Below are positions 7,382 through 15,702 of a DNA stretch of 29,776 nucleotides, in pieces. The translations under genes and the position numbers were made by a program. Every line of letters starts with the position of its first letter. The first letter of the stretch is position 1. Under the pieces are notes generated by a model. The model did no database searches. It saw nothing but the letters and a program-made list of their open reading frames with translations, and was not told the origin of the DNA. Origin of the DNA: DASSHA01 sp035693145 (GTDB lineage Bacteria; Chloroflexota; Limnocylindria; Limnocylindrales; CSP1-4). The stretch covers positions 1 through 29,776 of the forward strand of contig DASSHA010000151.1 in NCBI GenBank assembly GCA_035693145.1, written 5' to 3'.

Positions 7382-8500
7382 GTGAAGCTGTCGGTCATGC
7401 AGGAGAACCTCGCTCGCGGCCTGTCGGTCGTGAGCCGTGCCGTCTCCACGCGAAGCACCCTGCCGGTGCTCGCCAACGTCCTGCTCCGCACCGAGGACGG
7501 CGGGCTGAAGCTGACGGCCACCAACCTCGAGATCGGAATCACGTACTGGGTTCCGGGCAAGATCGAGACCGACGGCTCGCTGACGGTCCCGGCACGCCTG
7601 CTGACCGATCTCGTCAACAGCCTCCCGTCGTCCGAGCGCGTCGATCTCGAGCTCCAGGCGGCCGACATGCTCCACATCCGGTGCGGCCGGTTCGCGACGC
7701 ACGTCAAGGGCATCGACGCGGACGAGTTCCCGGCGATCCAGACTGCGGGCGACCGCCCGACGACACGGATCAGCCAGAAGGTGCTCCGCCAGGCACTCGA
7801 GGAGACAACCTTCGCGGCGGCGACGGACGAGGCGCGGCCGATCCTGACCGGCGTCCTCGCACGGTTCGAGGGGGAACGGCTGACGCTCGCGGCGGCCGAC
7901 AACTACCGGATCGCCGTCAAGACGCTGACCACGCTCGACCCGGTGCCCGAGACGAGCGTGGTCGTGCCGGCGCGAGCACTCGTCGAGCTCGTGCGCGTGC
8001 TGGCCGACACCGACGACCCCGTCGACGTCGTCCTCGCCCAGGCCCGCAACCAGATCCTCTTCCACGTCGAGGGCGTCGACCTCGTCAGTCGGCTCATCGA
8101 CGGTCAGTTCCCCAACTACCAGCAGGTCCTGCCGACCTCGCACGCGACGCGTGCCGTCCTGGAGCGCGACGAGCTGCTGCGAGCCGTCCGTCCGGCCGCG
8201 CTCATCGCGAGCAGCTCGGCCAACATCGTCAAGCTCGCGATCGCATCGAATGGCTCGACCGGCGTGACGGTGACGGCGAACGCGGACGTCGGCGACTACT
8301 CGGGCGATGTCGAGGCGGCGGTCGAGGGCGACGGCACGACGATCGCCTTCAACGCCCGCTACCTCGCCGACGTCCTGACGAACGTCGACGCCGAGCAGTT
8401 CGCGCTCGAGCTGAACGGACCGCTTTCACCCGGGGTCTTCCGGCCCATCGGCGACGACGACTACGTGCACGTCGTCATGCCGGTCCGGACGACCTCCTGA
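7382..8500 (+). CDS. dnaN: DNA polymerase III beta subunit (sliding clamp)
   Basis: 372 residues from a GTG start (MKLSVMQENLARGLSVVSRA). It has the three-domain clamp layout: STLPVLANVLLRTEDGGLKLTATNLEIGI in domain 1, EETTFAAATDEARPILTGVLA at the start of domain 2, LIDGQFPNYQQVLP at the domain 2/3 junction, and C-terminal DYVHVVMPVR. The beta clamp tethers polymerase III and recruits other replication and repair factors. GGGAG lies about 10 bases upstream as a possible ribosome-binding site. It is the first gene of the dnaN-recF-dciA set. Confidence 0.97.
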   Translation: MKLSVMQENLARGLSVVSRAVSTRSTLPVLANVLLRTEDGGLKLTATNLEIGITYWVPGKIETDGSLTVPARLLTDLVNSLPSSERVDLELQAADMLHIRCGRFATHVKGIDADEFPAIQTAGDRPTTRISQKVLRQALEETTFAAATDEARPILTGVLARFEGERLTLAAADNYRIAVKTLTTLDPVPETSVVVPARALVELVRVLADTDDPVDVVLAQARNQILFHVEGVDLVSRLIDGQFPNYQQVLPTSHATRAVLERDELLRAVRPAALIASSSANIVKLAIASNGSTGVTVTANADVGDYSGDVEAAVEGDGTTIAFNARYLADVLTNVDAEQFALELNGPLSPGVFRPIGDDDYVHVVMPVRTTS

Positions 8501-9654
8501 TCCGTCAGCTCTCGGTCGAGGGATTCCGGGGCTACGACAGGCTCGACGCCGAGTTCGGGCCCGGCCCGCAGCTCGTGTGGGGACCGAACGCCGCCGGCAA
8601 GACGAGCCTCCTGGAGGCGATCGTCGTGCTGGCCTGGGGGCGGTCGCAGCGGACGTCGACGGACGCCGAGCTCATCCGCTGGGGTGTCGACGTTGCGCGT
8701 GTCGAGGGCGTCGTCGACGACGGCGGTCGAGAGGAGCGCGTCGAGGTCGCGCTCGCGCGTTCAGGCGCCGGGGCGCGCAAGCGGATACGAGTCAACGGGG
8801 TGGCTCGGCGGGCGGTCAACCTGATCGGCCTGCTCCGGGTCGTGATGTTCGCGCCGGAGGAGATGCTCCTCGTCGTCGGATCGCCGTCGCTCCGTCGCGA
8901 GGCGATCGATCGGCTGGCATCCCAGCAGACGCCGCTCTACGCGGCCGCCCTGACAGCCTACGGTCGCGCGCTTCAGCAGCGGAATGCGCTGCTGCGGGCG
9001 ATGCGGGAGGCCGGGGAGCCCGATCGCGCCGCGCTCCGGGACCAGCTGCGATTGTGGGACGCACCGCTCCTGGAGGCCGGCGGAACGATCGTCGAGCAGC
9101 GTCTCCGGCTGCTCGAGGCGCTCGACGAGCCGATCGCGCGGGCCCATGCTGAGATCGCGCCGGACGAGGCGGCGGCCGGGCGGCTCGCGGTGCGCTACGC
9201 GACGAATGCGCCTGCGCTGCCCGGCGAGACACCGCGCGACGCGCTGCGGCGGCGGCTCGCTGAGACCGTCGACAAGGAGGCCTGGAACGGGACGACCCTG
9301 GTTGGTCCGCACCGCGACGACGTGGTCTTCGAGCTCGGTGGCCGTGACCTCGCGCATTTCGCCTCGCGCGGACAGCAACGAACCGCGATCCTCGCCTTCA
9401 AGCTCGCCGAGCTCGACGTGCTGACAACCCAGGACGGCCGCCCACCGCTGCTCCTGCTCGACGATGTCTTCAGCGAGCTCGATCCCGAGCGTCGGGCGCA
9501 CCTCGTCCGACGGATCGCCGCGCTCCCGCAGGCGTTCGTGACGACGACGACGCTCGACGACCTCGATCCGTCCCTCCTCACGGCTGCGACGTCCTGGCAG
9601 ATCCGGGCGGACGCCGGGCGTCCTCCCACCCTCCAGCGATCGATCTCGTCGTGA
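8497..9654 (+). CDS. recF: DNA replication/repair protein RecF
   Basis: About 385 residues. The N-terminus reads LIRQLSVEGFRGY, which aligns with the RecF start xIxxLxLxxFRNY. The Walker A motif is GPNAAGKTSLLEAI, the ABC signature is FASRGQQRTAILAFKLAEL, and the Walker B motif is PLLLLDDVFSELD. RecF is an SMC-like ATPase that helps load RecA at gaps. No ATG, GTG or TTG exists in frame near this point. The best start is a CTG at 8497, which overlaps the dnaN stop as CTGA, implying coupled translation. Product assignment is firm; the start codon is inference. Confidence 0.94.
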   Translation: MIRQLSVEGFRGYDRLDAEFGPGPQLVWGPNAAGKTSLLEAIVVLAWGRSQRTSTDAELIRWGVDVARVEGVVDDGGREERVEVALARSGAGARKRIRVNGVARRAVNLIGLLRVVMFAPEEMLLVVGSPSLRREAIDRLASQQTPLYAAALTAYGRALQQRNALLRAMREAGEPDRAALRDQLRLWDAPLLEAGGTIVEQRLRLLEALDEPIARAHAEIAPDEAAAGRLAVRYATNAPALPGETPRDALRRRLAETVDKEAWNGTTLVGPHRDDVVFELGGRDLAHFASRGQQRTAILAFKLAELDVLTTQDGRPPLLLLDDVFSELDPERRAHLVRRIAALPQAFVTTTTLDDLDPSLLTAATSWQIRADAGRPPTLQRSISS

Positions 9655-9977
9655 GCGACCAGGCGCGACGCCGCCGGCCGATGCAACGCATCGGCGAGCT
9701 CCTCCCGGACACCGCCCGCAGGCTCGGCCTCGAGGACGAGCTCCGGCTCGCGCGGGCGGCGTCGACGTGGCGCGCGATCGTGGCCGAACGCGTGCCGGCG
9801 GCCGCCGGCCGCTCGCGGGTCGTCGATCTCGTGGGGTCGGCGCTCGTCGTCGACGCCGACGCCCCGATCGTCGCGCAGGAGCTGCGGCTGCGGTCGATCG
9901 AGCTTTTGGAGGCCTTCGCGGCTGCCCCGGCGGGCGCCCGTGCCACGGAGCTTCGGGTCCAGGTGCGGCGCGTATAA
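9651..9977 (+). CDS. dciA: DciA-like DUF721 protein (putative replicative helicase loader/operator)
   Basis: 108 residues from a GTG at 9651 that overlaps the recF stop by 4 nt. The DUF721 pattern is visible: a helix with ARAASTWRAIVAERV and then RSRVVDLVGSALVVDADAPIVAQELRLRSIELLEAF. DciA is the ancestral bacterial partner that promotes loading of the DnaB helicase, and a recF-dciA neighbourhood is common. The length is typical for short members. The stop codon overlaps a TATAAT sequence. Confidence 0.82.
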   Translation: MSDQARRRRPMQRIGELLPDTARRLGLEDELRLARAASTWRAIVAERVPAAAGRSRVVDLVGSALVVDADAPIVAQELRLRSIELLEAFAAAPAGARATELRVQVRRV

Positions 9978-9978
9978 T
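9973..9978 (+). promoter_or_regulatory. Consensus TATAAT overlapping the dciA stop codon
   Basis: A perfect -10 hexamer overlaps the dciA stop codon. No good -35 box is visible 16-18 bases upstream. If used, it would drive the gene at 10107 with a leader of about 120 nt; the 9978-10106 gap shows no gene. Confidence 0.4.
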
Positions 9979-10106
9979 CCCGGCCACCTGCCAGCCGTCG
10001 GCCGGCGAGGCGCACCGGTCATGCCGGAATCGTCACCGTCTGGTGTGGCTCGTCCGTCGATTCCGCGCCGTTCCCGATCCGGCGCGAGCCGAACACGAGA
10101 GACCGC

Positions 10107-12407
10107 ATGGCCGCACGGCTCCAGATGAAGCTCGGCGTCGTCCCGGCGCCGGACCGCCTCCTCGATTCGCCCGACACCGTCGTGGTCGTCGAGCCGAGCG
10201 TCGGCGCGGTCGGGCGCTCGAAGGGGAGCCTCTACCTGCTCGTCACGTCGGCCATCCCGGGCAACCGCGCCCGGGACGCGACGCGGCTGGTCGCCGAGAC
10301 GATCCGCGACGAGTACTACTACGACGAGTCGGCCGGCGTCCGGATCTGCCTGGCAAAGGCGATCGGGCTCGCGAACAAGAAGCTGGGCCATGTCCGCGAC
10401 CGGTACGGGCTCGGCCAGGACCCGATACGCGGACCGGTCGGCATCGGGATCGCCGTCGTCCGCGTCAACGAGCTGTACGTCGTGACGGTCGGGCCGGCGG
10501 AGGCCTACCTCATCCGTGGCGCGCGGCTTTCGACGCTGCCCGACCCCGATCGGGCGCGCGGCCTCCCGACCCAGGATCTCGAGCCCGAGGTCTGGCGCGG
10601 TGAGATGGCCGTGGGTGATTCACTCGTCCTCGTCAGCCCGAACGTCGTCAGCAAGCTCGGCGTGGACGAGCTGAAGGACGCGCTCGTCACGCTCCATCCC
10701 CAATCGGCGATGGAACATCTCCACGACCGCTTCAGTGCGGCCGACGGGCACGGGTCCGACGCGGCGATCGCGATCGAAGCGACCGAGGTCGCGCCGACGC
10801 ACCGGACGAAGACCCTCGTCCCCGTTCGCCCGCCCGAGCCGCTCGCCGGAACGCCGGACCACTCGCCGATTCCACTCGCCGACGAGGTCGCCAGCGGCGT
10901 CGTCGCGATGCAGGCGGGCGCCGTCCGGGCGCGGAGCGCGGCAGGCGGGGCATTCGGCCGGCTCATCGTCCGCCTCCAGGATCTCCTGCCGCACCGCGGC
11001 ACCGCCGGCGGGCAGCTGACCGCCTACTCGGCGCGCCGCGACCGGCAGCGACGCGCTGCGGTCGCCCTGCTCGCCTTCGTGGCCGTCGCCTTCACGCTCG
11101 GGACGTTCGTCTGGGTCGCTGCCGGCTCGAAGCCGCGTCAGCAGGTGAGCTCGTTCGTCACGGGTCAGCGGGCACTCGACCAGGCGAAGGCGGAGGTCGA
11201 CCAGGTCTTCGGGGTCGGGATCGATCTCGTCGCCGACGATCCGCGCAAGGCCCATGACCTCCTCGTCGACGCGTGGGCGAAGCTCCAGGCGGCCGAGGCG
11301 TCCGGGATCCCGACGGCGAGCACGAGCCGACTGCGCGGGCAGGTCACGGCCGGGATCGACCAGCTCGCGAAGATGGTCGACGTCATCGGGCGGATCCGGT
11401 TCACCTTTCCGACCAAGCCGGCGGTCGATCTCCAGACCCTCGTCCTCGGCCCGGACGGCGCGGCGTTCGTCCTCGACCACGCGACGAAAGCCGTCTACCG
11501 GATCGACCTCGCAGCGGACCCCAAGACGGTCAAGGCGCAGGTCATCTTCAAGTCCGGAACGAAGACGCGGGCGGGGACGCCCGCGGAGCCGCGATTCCTC
11601 TCGACCGGCGGTCCTGACCTCCTCATGCTCGACGCGAAGAACGTGCTCTGGCGCTGGCGCCCGGCCGACAAGAAGGGCCGCGGGACGGTGGCGAAGATCC
11701 CGGTCAAGGACTCGGCGGGCTGGGGGTCGGACGTCCGCGCGATCGGGACGTACCTGCGGAACCCGAGCCTCGGTCTCTACAACCTCTACGTCGTCGACCC
11801 GTCGGCGCAGCAGATCCTGAGCTACCCGCCGGCGGCCGACGGCGGCGGCTACCCCGCCGGGCCGAGCCCGTGGCTCTCGGCCCAGCGGGACGTGTCCGGC
11901 TTCGACAGCCTCTACATCGACGGCGACCTGTACGTCGTCGATCACGGCCAGGTCGTGCGCTACGTCGCCGGAAAGTCCGGCGACTGGACCCCGAAGGCGC
12001 CGGACGACACGCTCCTGCGACCGACGCCCGACTATTCCGAGATCGGCTCGTCGGCGCCGCGGAAGCAGGGCACGATCTACGCCTACGACCGCCCGAACCA
12101 GCGTCTCGTCGCGCTCGACAAGAGCTCGGGCGACGTCATCCGGCAGTACCGCATCGCTCCCGATTCCTCGCTGCCCGGGTTCGGCGACATGCGATCGTTC
12201 GTCGTGGTGCCCGGGGCTGACGAGCTGCCCGACACGATCGTCTGGGTCGATGCCAACCGCATCCTGTCGGCAACGCTCAACCCGGTCGGAGCGGCCGGCG
12301 GCCCGGGCGCGTCGGGCTCGCCGGGACCCGCGGCGTCGGGTTCACCGAGCCGGTCGCCGTCGGCGTCCGGCAGACCGTCCGGCTCACCGGGCGCGAGCGC
12401 TCCCTGA
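10107..12407 (+). CDS. Membrane protein: degenerate PP2C-like domain, one TM segment, extracytoplasmic beta-propeller-like region
   Basis: 766 residues. Residues 1-220 resemble a PP2C-family Ser/Thr phosphatase fold: IAVVRVNELYVVTVGPAEAYLIRGARL (about 115) matches the family's strand-turn-strand with VGDSRAYL, and GEMAVGDSLVLVSPNVVSK (about 165) matches GDxLLLCSDGLTD. The metal-binding aspartates in both places (VGD, CSDG) are replaced by VGP and VSPN, so catalysis is doubtful. A basic stop (RRDRQRR) and one TM helix follow at about 317-340. Then come a coiled-coil-like segment (350-425), repeated strands of the type FVLDHATKAVYRIDL and LYVVDHGQVVRYV (about 430-720), and a Ser/Pro/Gly-rich tail. 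It could transmit a signal across the membrane without phosphatase activity. The name is inference; the architecture is seen directly. Confidence 0.75.
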   Translation: MAARLQMKLGVVPAPDRLLDSPDTVVVVEPSVGAVGRSKGSLYLLVTSAIPGNRARDATRLVAETIRDEYYYDESAGVRICLAKAIGLANKKLGHVRDRYGLGQDPIRGPVGIGIAVVRVNELYVVTVGPAEAYLIRGARLSTLPDPDRARGLPTQDLEPEVWRGEMAVGDSLVLVSPNVVSKLGVDELKDALVTLHPQSAMEHLHDRFSAADGHGSDAAIAIEATEVAPTHRTKTLVPVRPPEPLAGTPDHSPIPLADEVASGVVAMQAGAVRARSAAGGAFGRLIVRLQDLLPHRGTAGGQLTAYSARRDRQRRAAVALLAFVAVAFTLGTFVWVAAGSKPRQQVSSFVTGQRALDQAKAEVDQVFGVGIDLVADDPRKAHDLLVDAWAKLQAAEASGIPTASTSRLRGQVTAGIDQLAKMVDVIGRIRFTFPTKPAVDLQTLVLGPDGAAFVLDHATKAVYRIDLAADPKTVKAQVIFKSGTKTRAGTPAEPRFLSTGGPDLLMLDAKNVLWRWRPADKKGRGTVAKIPVKDSAGWGSDVRAIGTYLRNPSLGLYNLYVVDPSAQQILSYPPAADGGGYPAGPSPWLSAQRDVSGFDSLYIDGDLYVVDHGQVVRYVAGKSGDWTPKAPDDTLLRPTPDYSEIGSSAPRKQGTIYAYDRPNQRLVALDKSSGDVIRQYRIAPDSSLPGFGDMRSFVVVPGADELPDTIVWVDANRILSATLNPVGAAGGPGASGSPGPAASGSPSRSPSASGRPSGSPGASAP

Positions 12408-12422
12408 TCCATCGGCCGGGGG

Positions 12423-12434
12423 GATAATCCGGCC
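12423..12434 (+). promoter_or_regulatory. Candidate -10 element six bases before the DUF151 start codon
   Basis: GATAAT (12423-12428) is followed by CCGGCC and then the ATG at 12435, which would make a leaderless mRNA. No Shine-Dalgarno sequence is seen. The spacing matches the VanW gene exactly. Confidence 0.45.
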
Positions 12435-12983
12435 ATGCCGGACGGGCTGATCGAGGTGGTTGTCGAAAGCGTGCGTGTCCACATGCCGTCGAGCCGGCAT
12501 GTCGTCATCCTGAAGGAGACGGGGCGCGAGCGATACCTGCCGATCTGGATCGGGCCGTGGGAGGCGAGTGCGATCGCCATGCGGCTGCAGGGCCTGACGC
12601 CCGAACGGCCGCTCACCCACGACCTCTTCGCCTCGACCCTGGAGGAGCTCGGCGTGCGGATCGAGCAGGTCGTCATCTCGTCGCTGGCCGAGGAGACGTT
12701 CCACGCCCGCCTGACGCTGAGCCTCGACGGACGCGCGATCGAGATGGACGCTCGCCCGTCCGATGCGCTCGCCCTCGCCGTCCGCACGGGGGTTCGAATC
12801 CTGGCGGCCGAGGACGTGCTCGACCAGGCCGGGCTGGGCGGCGACGTCGACGATGGCGACGAGGACCCGCTCGAGCGAGCCGGCGTCGAAGGACGGCCAC
12901 CGGATCCCCGCCTCGAGGTGTTCCGCGACTTCGTGAACTCGCTCGAGACCGACTTCGGCGAGGGCGGCGGCCGCGAGCGCTGA
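12435..12983 (+). CDS. Bifunctional nuclease family protein (DUF151/BFN)
   Basis: 182 residues. The BFN domain fills residues 1-140, with VILKETGRERYLPIWIGPWE, RPLTHDLFASTLEELGVRI, DARPSDALALAVRTGVRILAAEDVL. Plant and bacterial members have been linked to nuclease activity or stress responses; a precise role for bacterial DUF151 proteins is unsettled. The C-terminus (acidic DVDDGDEDP, then a helix) lacks the UvrB/UvrC motif that some relatives carry. It lies 27 bp after the propeller protein and may have its own promoter. Confidence 0.88.
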   Translation: MPDGLIEVVVESVRVHMPSSRHVVILKETGRERYLPIWIGPWEASAIAMRLQGLTPERPLTHDLFASTLEELGVRIEQVVISSLAEETFHARLTLSLDGRAIEMDARPSDALALAVRTGVRILAAEDVLDQAGLGGDVDDGDEDPLERAGVEGRPPDPRLEVFRDFVNSLETDFGEGGGRER

Positions 12984-12997
12984 GCGGCCGAGCGCTG

Positions 12998-13017
12998 CGC
13001 CCCGAGGTCGCGGGGCG
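12998..13017. terminator. Hairpin between convergent genes
   Basis: CGCCCCG (12998-13004), loop AGGTCG, CGGGGCG (13011-13017), with perfect pairing over 7 G/C bases. It lies in the 49-bp gap between convergent genes ending at 12983 and 13033, where a bidirectional terminator is expected. There is no T-tract on either side, so strength is uncertain. Confidence 0.5.
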
Positions 13018-13032
13018 ACGATCGGCGCCGGC

Positions 13033-13788
13033 CTAGGTTGCCTCGCCCGCGAGGATCGGCGCGCCACGGTGGAGCGCGCGCCCCCGGTTCACCCAGAGCC
13101 GGAGGCGAAGCAGCCAGAAGTCACGGACGGCGCGCCAGACGACGCTCGGCCGCGCGCCCGTGGCTGACCCGGCGGTGCGGGGATGGTGCGGGACGCCGAC
13201 CTCGACGATCCGGCGGTTCGCCGCCTGGAGCTTGATGAGCAGCTCGGCCGAGAAGAACGCTCCTCCCGACTCCACCCGCAGCCCTTCGAGCGCCGTCCGC
13301 CGGAACAGCTTGCAGGCGCAGTCGATGTCCCGAACCCGCAGCCCGAAGAAGATCCGGTTCGCGAGCCGGTAGAGCCGCGCGTAGATCGTTCGGATGAGCG
13401 GGTCGGCGCGCTGGATCCGGTAGCCCGCGACGACGTCCACGTCGGGACCGAGGACGTCGAGAAGGCGGCCGAGGTCCGCGACGCGGAACTGGCGGTCGCC
13501 GTCGGTAAAGCAGACGAGCTCGTGGCGGGCCGCGCGGAGGCCCGAGCGGAGCGCGGCCCCATAACCGAGGTTCGTCTCGTGGTGGACGACGCGAACGACG
13601 TCCGGATGCGCGCTGGCGAGCCGATCGGCGATCGAGGGGGTCGCGTCGCGCGACCCGTCGTCGACGACGATGACCTCGAACTCGCCGGCGAGGGCCGGCA
13701 ACGCCTCGAGCGCCTCGACGACGAGGGCCTCGAGGTTCTCGGCCTCGTTGTGCGCCGGAAAGAAGTACGACAGCCGCGCGACGCTCAT
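13033..13788 (-). CDS. GT2 glycosyltransferase, polyprenyl-phosphate-sugar synthase-like
   Basis: 251 residues from ATG 13788. GT-A motifs include YFFPAHNEAENL, VIVVDDGSRDATP and the DxD-like CFTDGDRQFRVADLGRLLDVL, followed by VAGYRIQRADPLIRTIYARL and FGLRVRDIDCACKLFRR. This pattern is that of DPM1-like enzymes that move a sugar from a nucleotide donor to a polyprenyl phosphate on the cytoplasmic face. No C-terminal TM segments are present, as in soluble DPM1. The start overlaps the upstream stop as ATGA. Neighbouring GT39-type enzymes would be natural users of its product. The sugar (mannose or another) cannot be read from the sequence. Confidence 0.85.
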   Translation of the reverse strand: MSVARLSYFFPAHNEAENLEALVVEALEALPALAGEFEVIVVDDGSRDATPSIADRLASAHPDVVRVVHHETNLGYGAALRSGLRAARHELVCFTDGDRQFRVADLGRLLDVLGPDVDVVAGYRIQRADPLIRTIYARLYRLANRIFFGLRVRDIDCACKLFRRTALEGLRVESGGAFFSAELLIKLQAANRRIVEVGVPHHPRTAGSATGARPSVVWRAVRDFWLLRLRLWVNRGRALHRGAPILAGEAT

Positions 13789-14213
13789 CCGCCGCGCCGC
13801 CCGAGGATCTCGTGGACCGGCTGCGCGAGCGGCAGATGGAGGCCCCGCAACTCGTGCCGTTCGGTCATCGCCGCGCGGTCGGCGGGATCGAACCGGATGG
13901 CGTACACCGGCCATCGCCCCAGGTTCGTGTCGATCACGTCGATGAAGCTCCCCAGGTGCTCGTCGAGGAGGGTTCGGTCGTCGACGATGGTGAGGTCACG
14001 ACGGCGACCGTCGACGTGCTGTGCGTACCATAGCGGGGCCGAGAGGTTCCACCAGCTCACGGCGACGGCGCCGTTCCGAAAGCCGATGTCCGGGGTCGAG
14101 CGCGCGGGCGAGCCAGCGTCGGCGAGGCGATCGTCGCTCGAATCGGTGGCCAGCCGCGCGCAGATGCCGAGCCAGCATGGAACCGGTCGCCGAGCCGCGG
14201 TCGCGTCGCTCAC
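13785..14213 (-). CDS. Short soluble protein resembling the C-terminal part of DUF2723 proteins
   Basis: 142 residues from a GTG at 14213 that overlaps the previous stop by 4 nt; its own stop overlaps the GT2 start by 4 nt. The second half reads AVSWWNLSAPLWYAQHVDGR, DLTIVDDRTLLDEH, and SFIDVIDTNLGRWPVYAIRF. From memory, this resembles the soluble tail found after the membrane part of DUF2723-type proteins in Chloroflexota. The first 45 residues have a compositionally odd, weakly protein-like look. It is either a domain split off and kept as a separate subunit or the remnant of a larger gene. The perfect coupling on both sides favours a functional gene. Confidence 0.6.
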   Translation of the reverse strand: MSDATAARRPVPCWLGICARLATDSSDDRLADAGSPARSTPDIGFRNGAVAVSWWNLSAPLWYAQHVDGRRRDLTIVDDRTLLDEHLGSFIDVIDTNLGRWPVYAIRFDPADRAAMTERHELRGLHLPLAQPVHEILGRRGG

Positions 14214-15673
14214 CAGCCGAGCGTGACGCCCCAGACGACGCCCCACCAGTTGACGATGACCGAAAGGCCCACGAGGCCCAGGACGAACCAGCGGAGCCCG
14301 CCCAACCGCTCGATTCCGATCGCCACGACGAGCAGCAGGAACGGCGCGAAGTCGTTCGAGAAGCGATAGCCGAACTGGACCCAGCCTTGGCTGAAGTGCA
14401 TGAGGTTGGCGAGCGCGATCAGCCCGACCGCCGCGAGGGCCCCCGTCACGAGACGCCCGCGACGACTGTGCACCATGGTCAGCGCGAGGAGCCAGCCGGG
14501 GCTCGTCCACAGCAGCCCCATCCCGTCGTCGCGCGGGATCACGAGCGGGCATGACGGGTCGAAGAGCGCCCGGCCCGCGGAGCCCGGGTCGCAGGCGGGC
14601 AGGATGCGGGGCAGGTTCGTGAGCATGAGGACGAGGTTCTGTGGCACGTACCGTGGGTCCTCGATCGCCCAGTCGAGGTGGTACTGGAGGTACGGATAGA
14701 GCGGCGGATAGAAGCGGATCTCCGTCGCCCAGATGGCCTCGTACGCCGGGTTGAAGGCGTGGCCGCTGGTCACGAGGTTGTAGATGCCGAGGGCGGTCAG
14801 CGGGATCGCCGCACCGACGGCAGCCGACGCAGCCCGTCGTCTCCACGTGCCCGCCCCGACGAGAAACAGGAACGGGAGGCCGAGGCCGACGGTGAGCCGC
14901 GCCGTGGCGGCCAGCCCGAGCAGGAAGCCGGCCGCGACCTGACGACGATCCAGCAGGCCTCGCGGGCGGCTGCCGGGGGCCGAGGAAAGGGCCGAGGGCG
15001 GGGGTGGCACCGCCACCGCGTCGGCGCCATCCATCGCGGCCGCCGCGATCGCCCGTGGGTCCCCGTCGAGCGCGACCGCGATCGAACCGAAGGTGAGCCC
15101 GACGGCCACGAGGTGGGCGAGGTACCAGGTCGTGCCGAGCATCGCCGTGTACCAGAAGACGGTGCCGAAGCCGAAGAACAACGTCGCCAGGACACGGACG
15201 GATGGCCCGATCCGCAGACGCCCGAGGACCCAGAAGGCGAGACCCACGTCGAGCGCGCCGATGACGGCGCCGAGGAGCTGGGCGTCCGTCGCGAGGCCGA
15301 ACGCGGCGACGAACGGGACGAGCACGACCGCGGGGAGTGGCGGGAACGGCAGGAGCGCGCGCCCGACCGGGATCCCGTTCGAGCCGTCGCCGGCGAGGAC
15401 GTCCTGGAAGTACTCGTTCGAATGCGGCAGCCCGGTGTCCGGTCCGACGGGGTACGGGATCGTCGCCTGGCCGTCGAGCCAGGCGGACGCCTGCCACACG
15501 AAGTGGTTGTAGAAGTTGCCGCGGTTCGGGTTGCTCGCGACGTAGACGACGAGCGCGAACAGCACGAGCCCGACCCCCACGACGAGGGTCAGGTGATCGG
15601 CGATCGCTTCGCTTCGCGCTCGGCTGTCGCCGGCGGACGCGGCCGACGGACCGTGTACGATCCTGCGGTCCAC
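14210..15673 (-). CDS. Multipass membrane glycosyltransferase-like protein (GT39/GT-C family)
   Basis: About 487 residues from a GTG at 15673. It has a dozen or so hydrophobic segments, beginning LTLVVGVGLVLFALVVYVAS, with an outer-loop motif NFYNHFVWQASAWLDGQATI after TM1 that is typical of GT-C enzymes. It shows a proline-rich loop (AVPPPPSAL) in the middle and ends WWGVVWGVTLGW. GT-C enzymes transfer sugars from polyprenyl-phosphate donors on the outer face of the membrane. The acceptor is unknown. The GTG start has only a poorly spaced GAGG, so a slightly different start is possible. It is translationally coupled to the next two genes on the minus strand. Confidence 0.78.
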   Translation of the reverse strand: MDRRIVHGPSAASAGDSRARSEAIADHLTLVVGVGLVLFALVVYVASNPNRGNFYNHFVWQASAWLDGQATIPYPVGPDTGLPHSNEYFQDVLAGDGSNGIPVGRALLPFPPLPAVVLVPFVAAFGLATDAQLLGAVIGALDVGLAFWVLGRLRIGPSVRVLATLFFGFGTVFWYTAMLGTTWYLAHLVAVGLTFGSIAVALDGDPRAIAAAAMDGADAVAVPPPPSALSSAPGSRPRGLLDRRQVAAGFLLGLAATARLTVGLGLPFLFLVGAGTWRRRAASAAVGAAIPLTALGIYNLVTSGHAFNPAYEAIWATEIRFYPPLYPYLQYHLDWAIEDPRYVPQNLVLMLTNLPRILPACDPGSAGRALFDPSCPLVIPRDDGMGLLWTSPGWLLALTMVHSRRGRLVTGALAAVGLIALANLMHFSQGWVQFGYRFSNDFAPFLLLVVAIGIERLGGLRWFVLGLVGLSVIVNWWGVVWGVTLGW

Positions 15674-15687
15674 CTCAAGGCTCGTGC

Positions 15688-15702
15688 AGGAGGCCGCTCC
15701 CG
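15688..15702 (+). promoter_or_regulatory. Shine-Dalgarno AGGAGG deciding a TTG start
   Basis: AGGAGG (15688-15693) lies nine bases before TTG 15703. The next in-frame ATG (15724) has only AGGGAG one to three bases upstream. This favours the TTG. The site falls in the 29-bp gap between two divergent genes. Confidence 0.55.

Noticed and set aside
9940..10128. Small plus-strand frame in the gap after dciA
   Set aside because: It overlaps both neighbours, is Ser/Arg/Pro-rich and has no ribosome-binding site; I treat the gap as leader sequence.
14214..15497. Upstream extension of the DUF2723-like protein to 570 residues
   Set aside because: This part is a shifted reading of the GT-C membrane gene, Arg/Pro-rich and without membrane segments. 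The GTG at 14213 with its 4-nt overlap is the sensible start.
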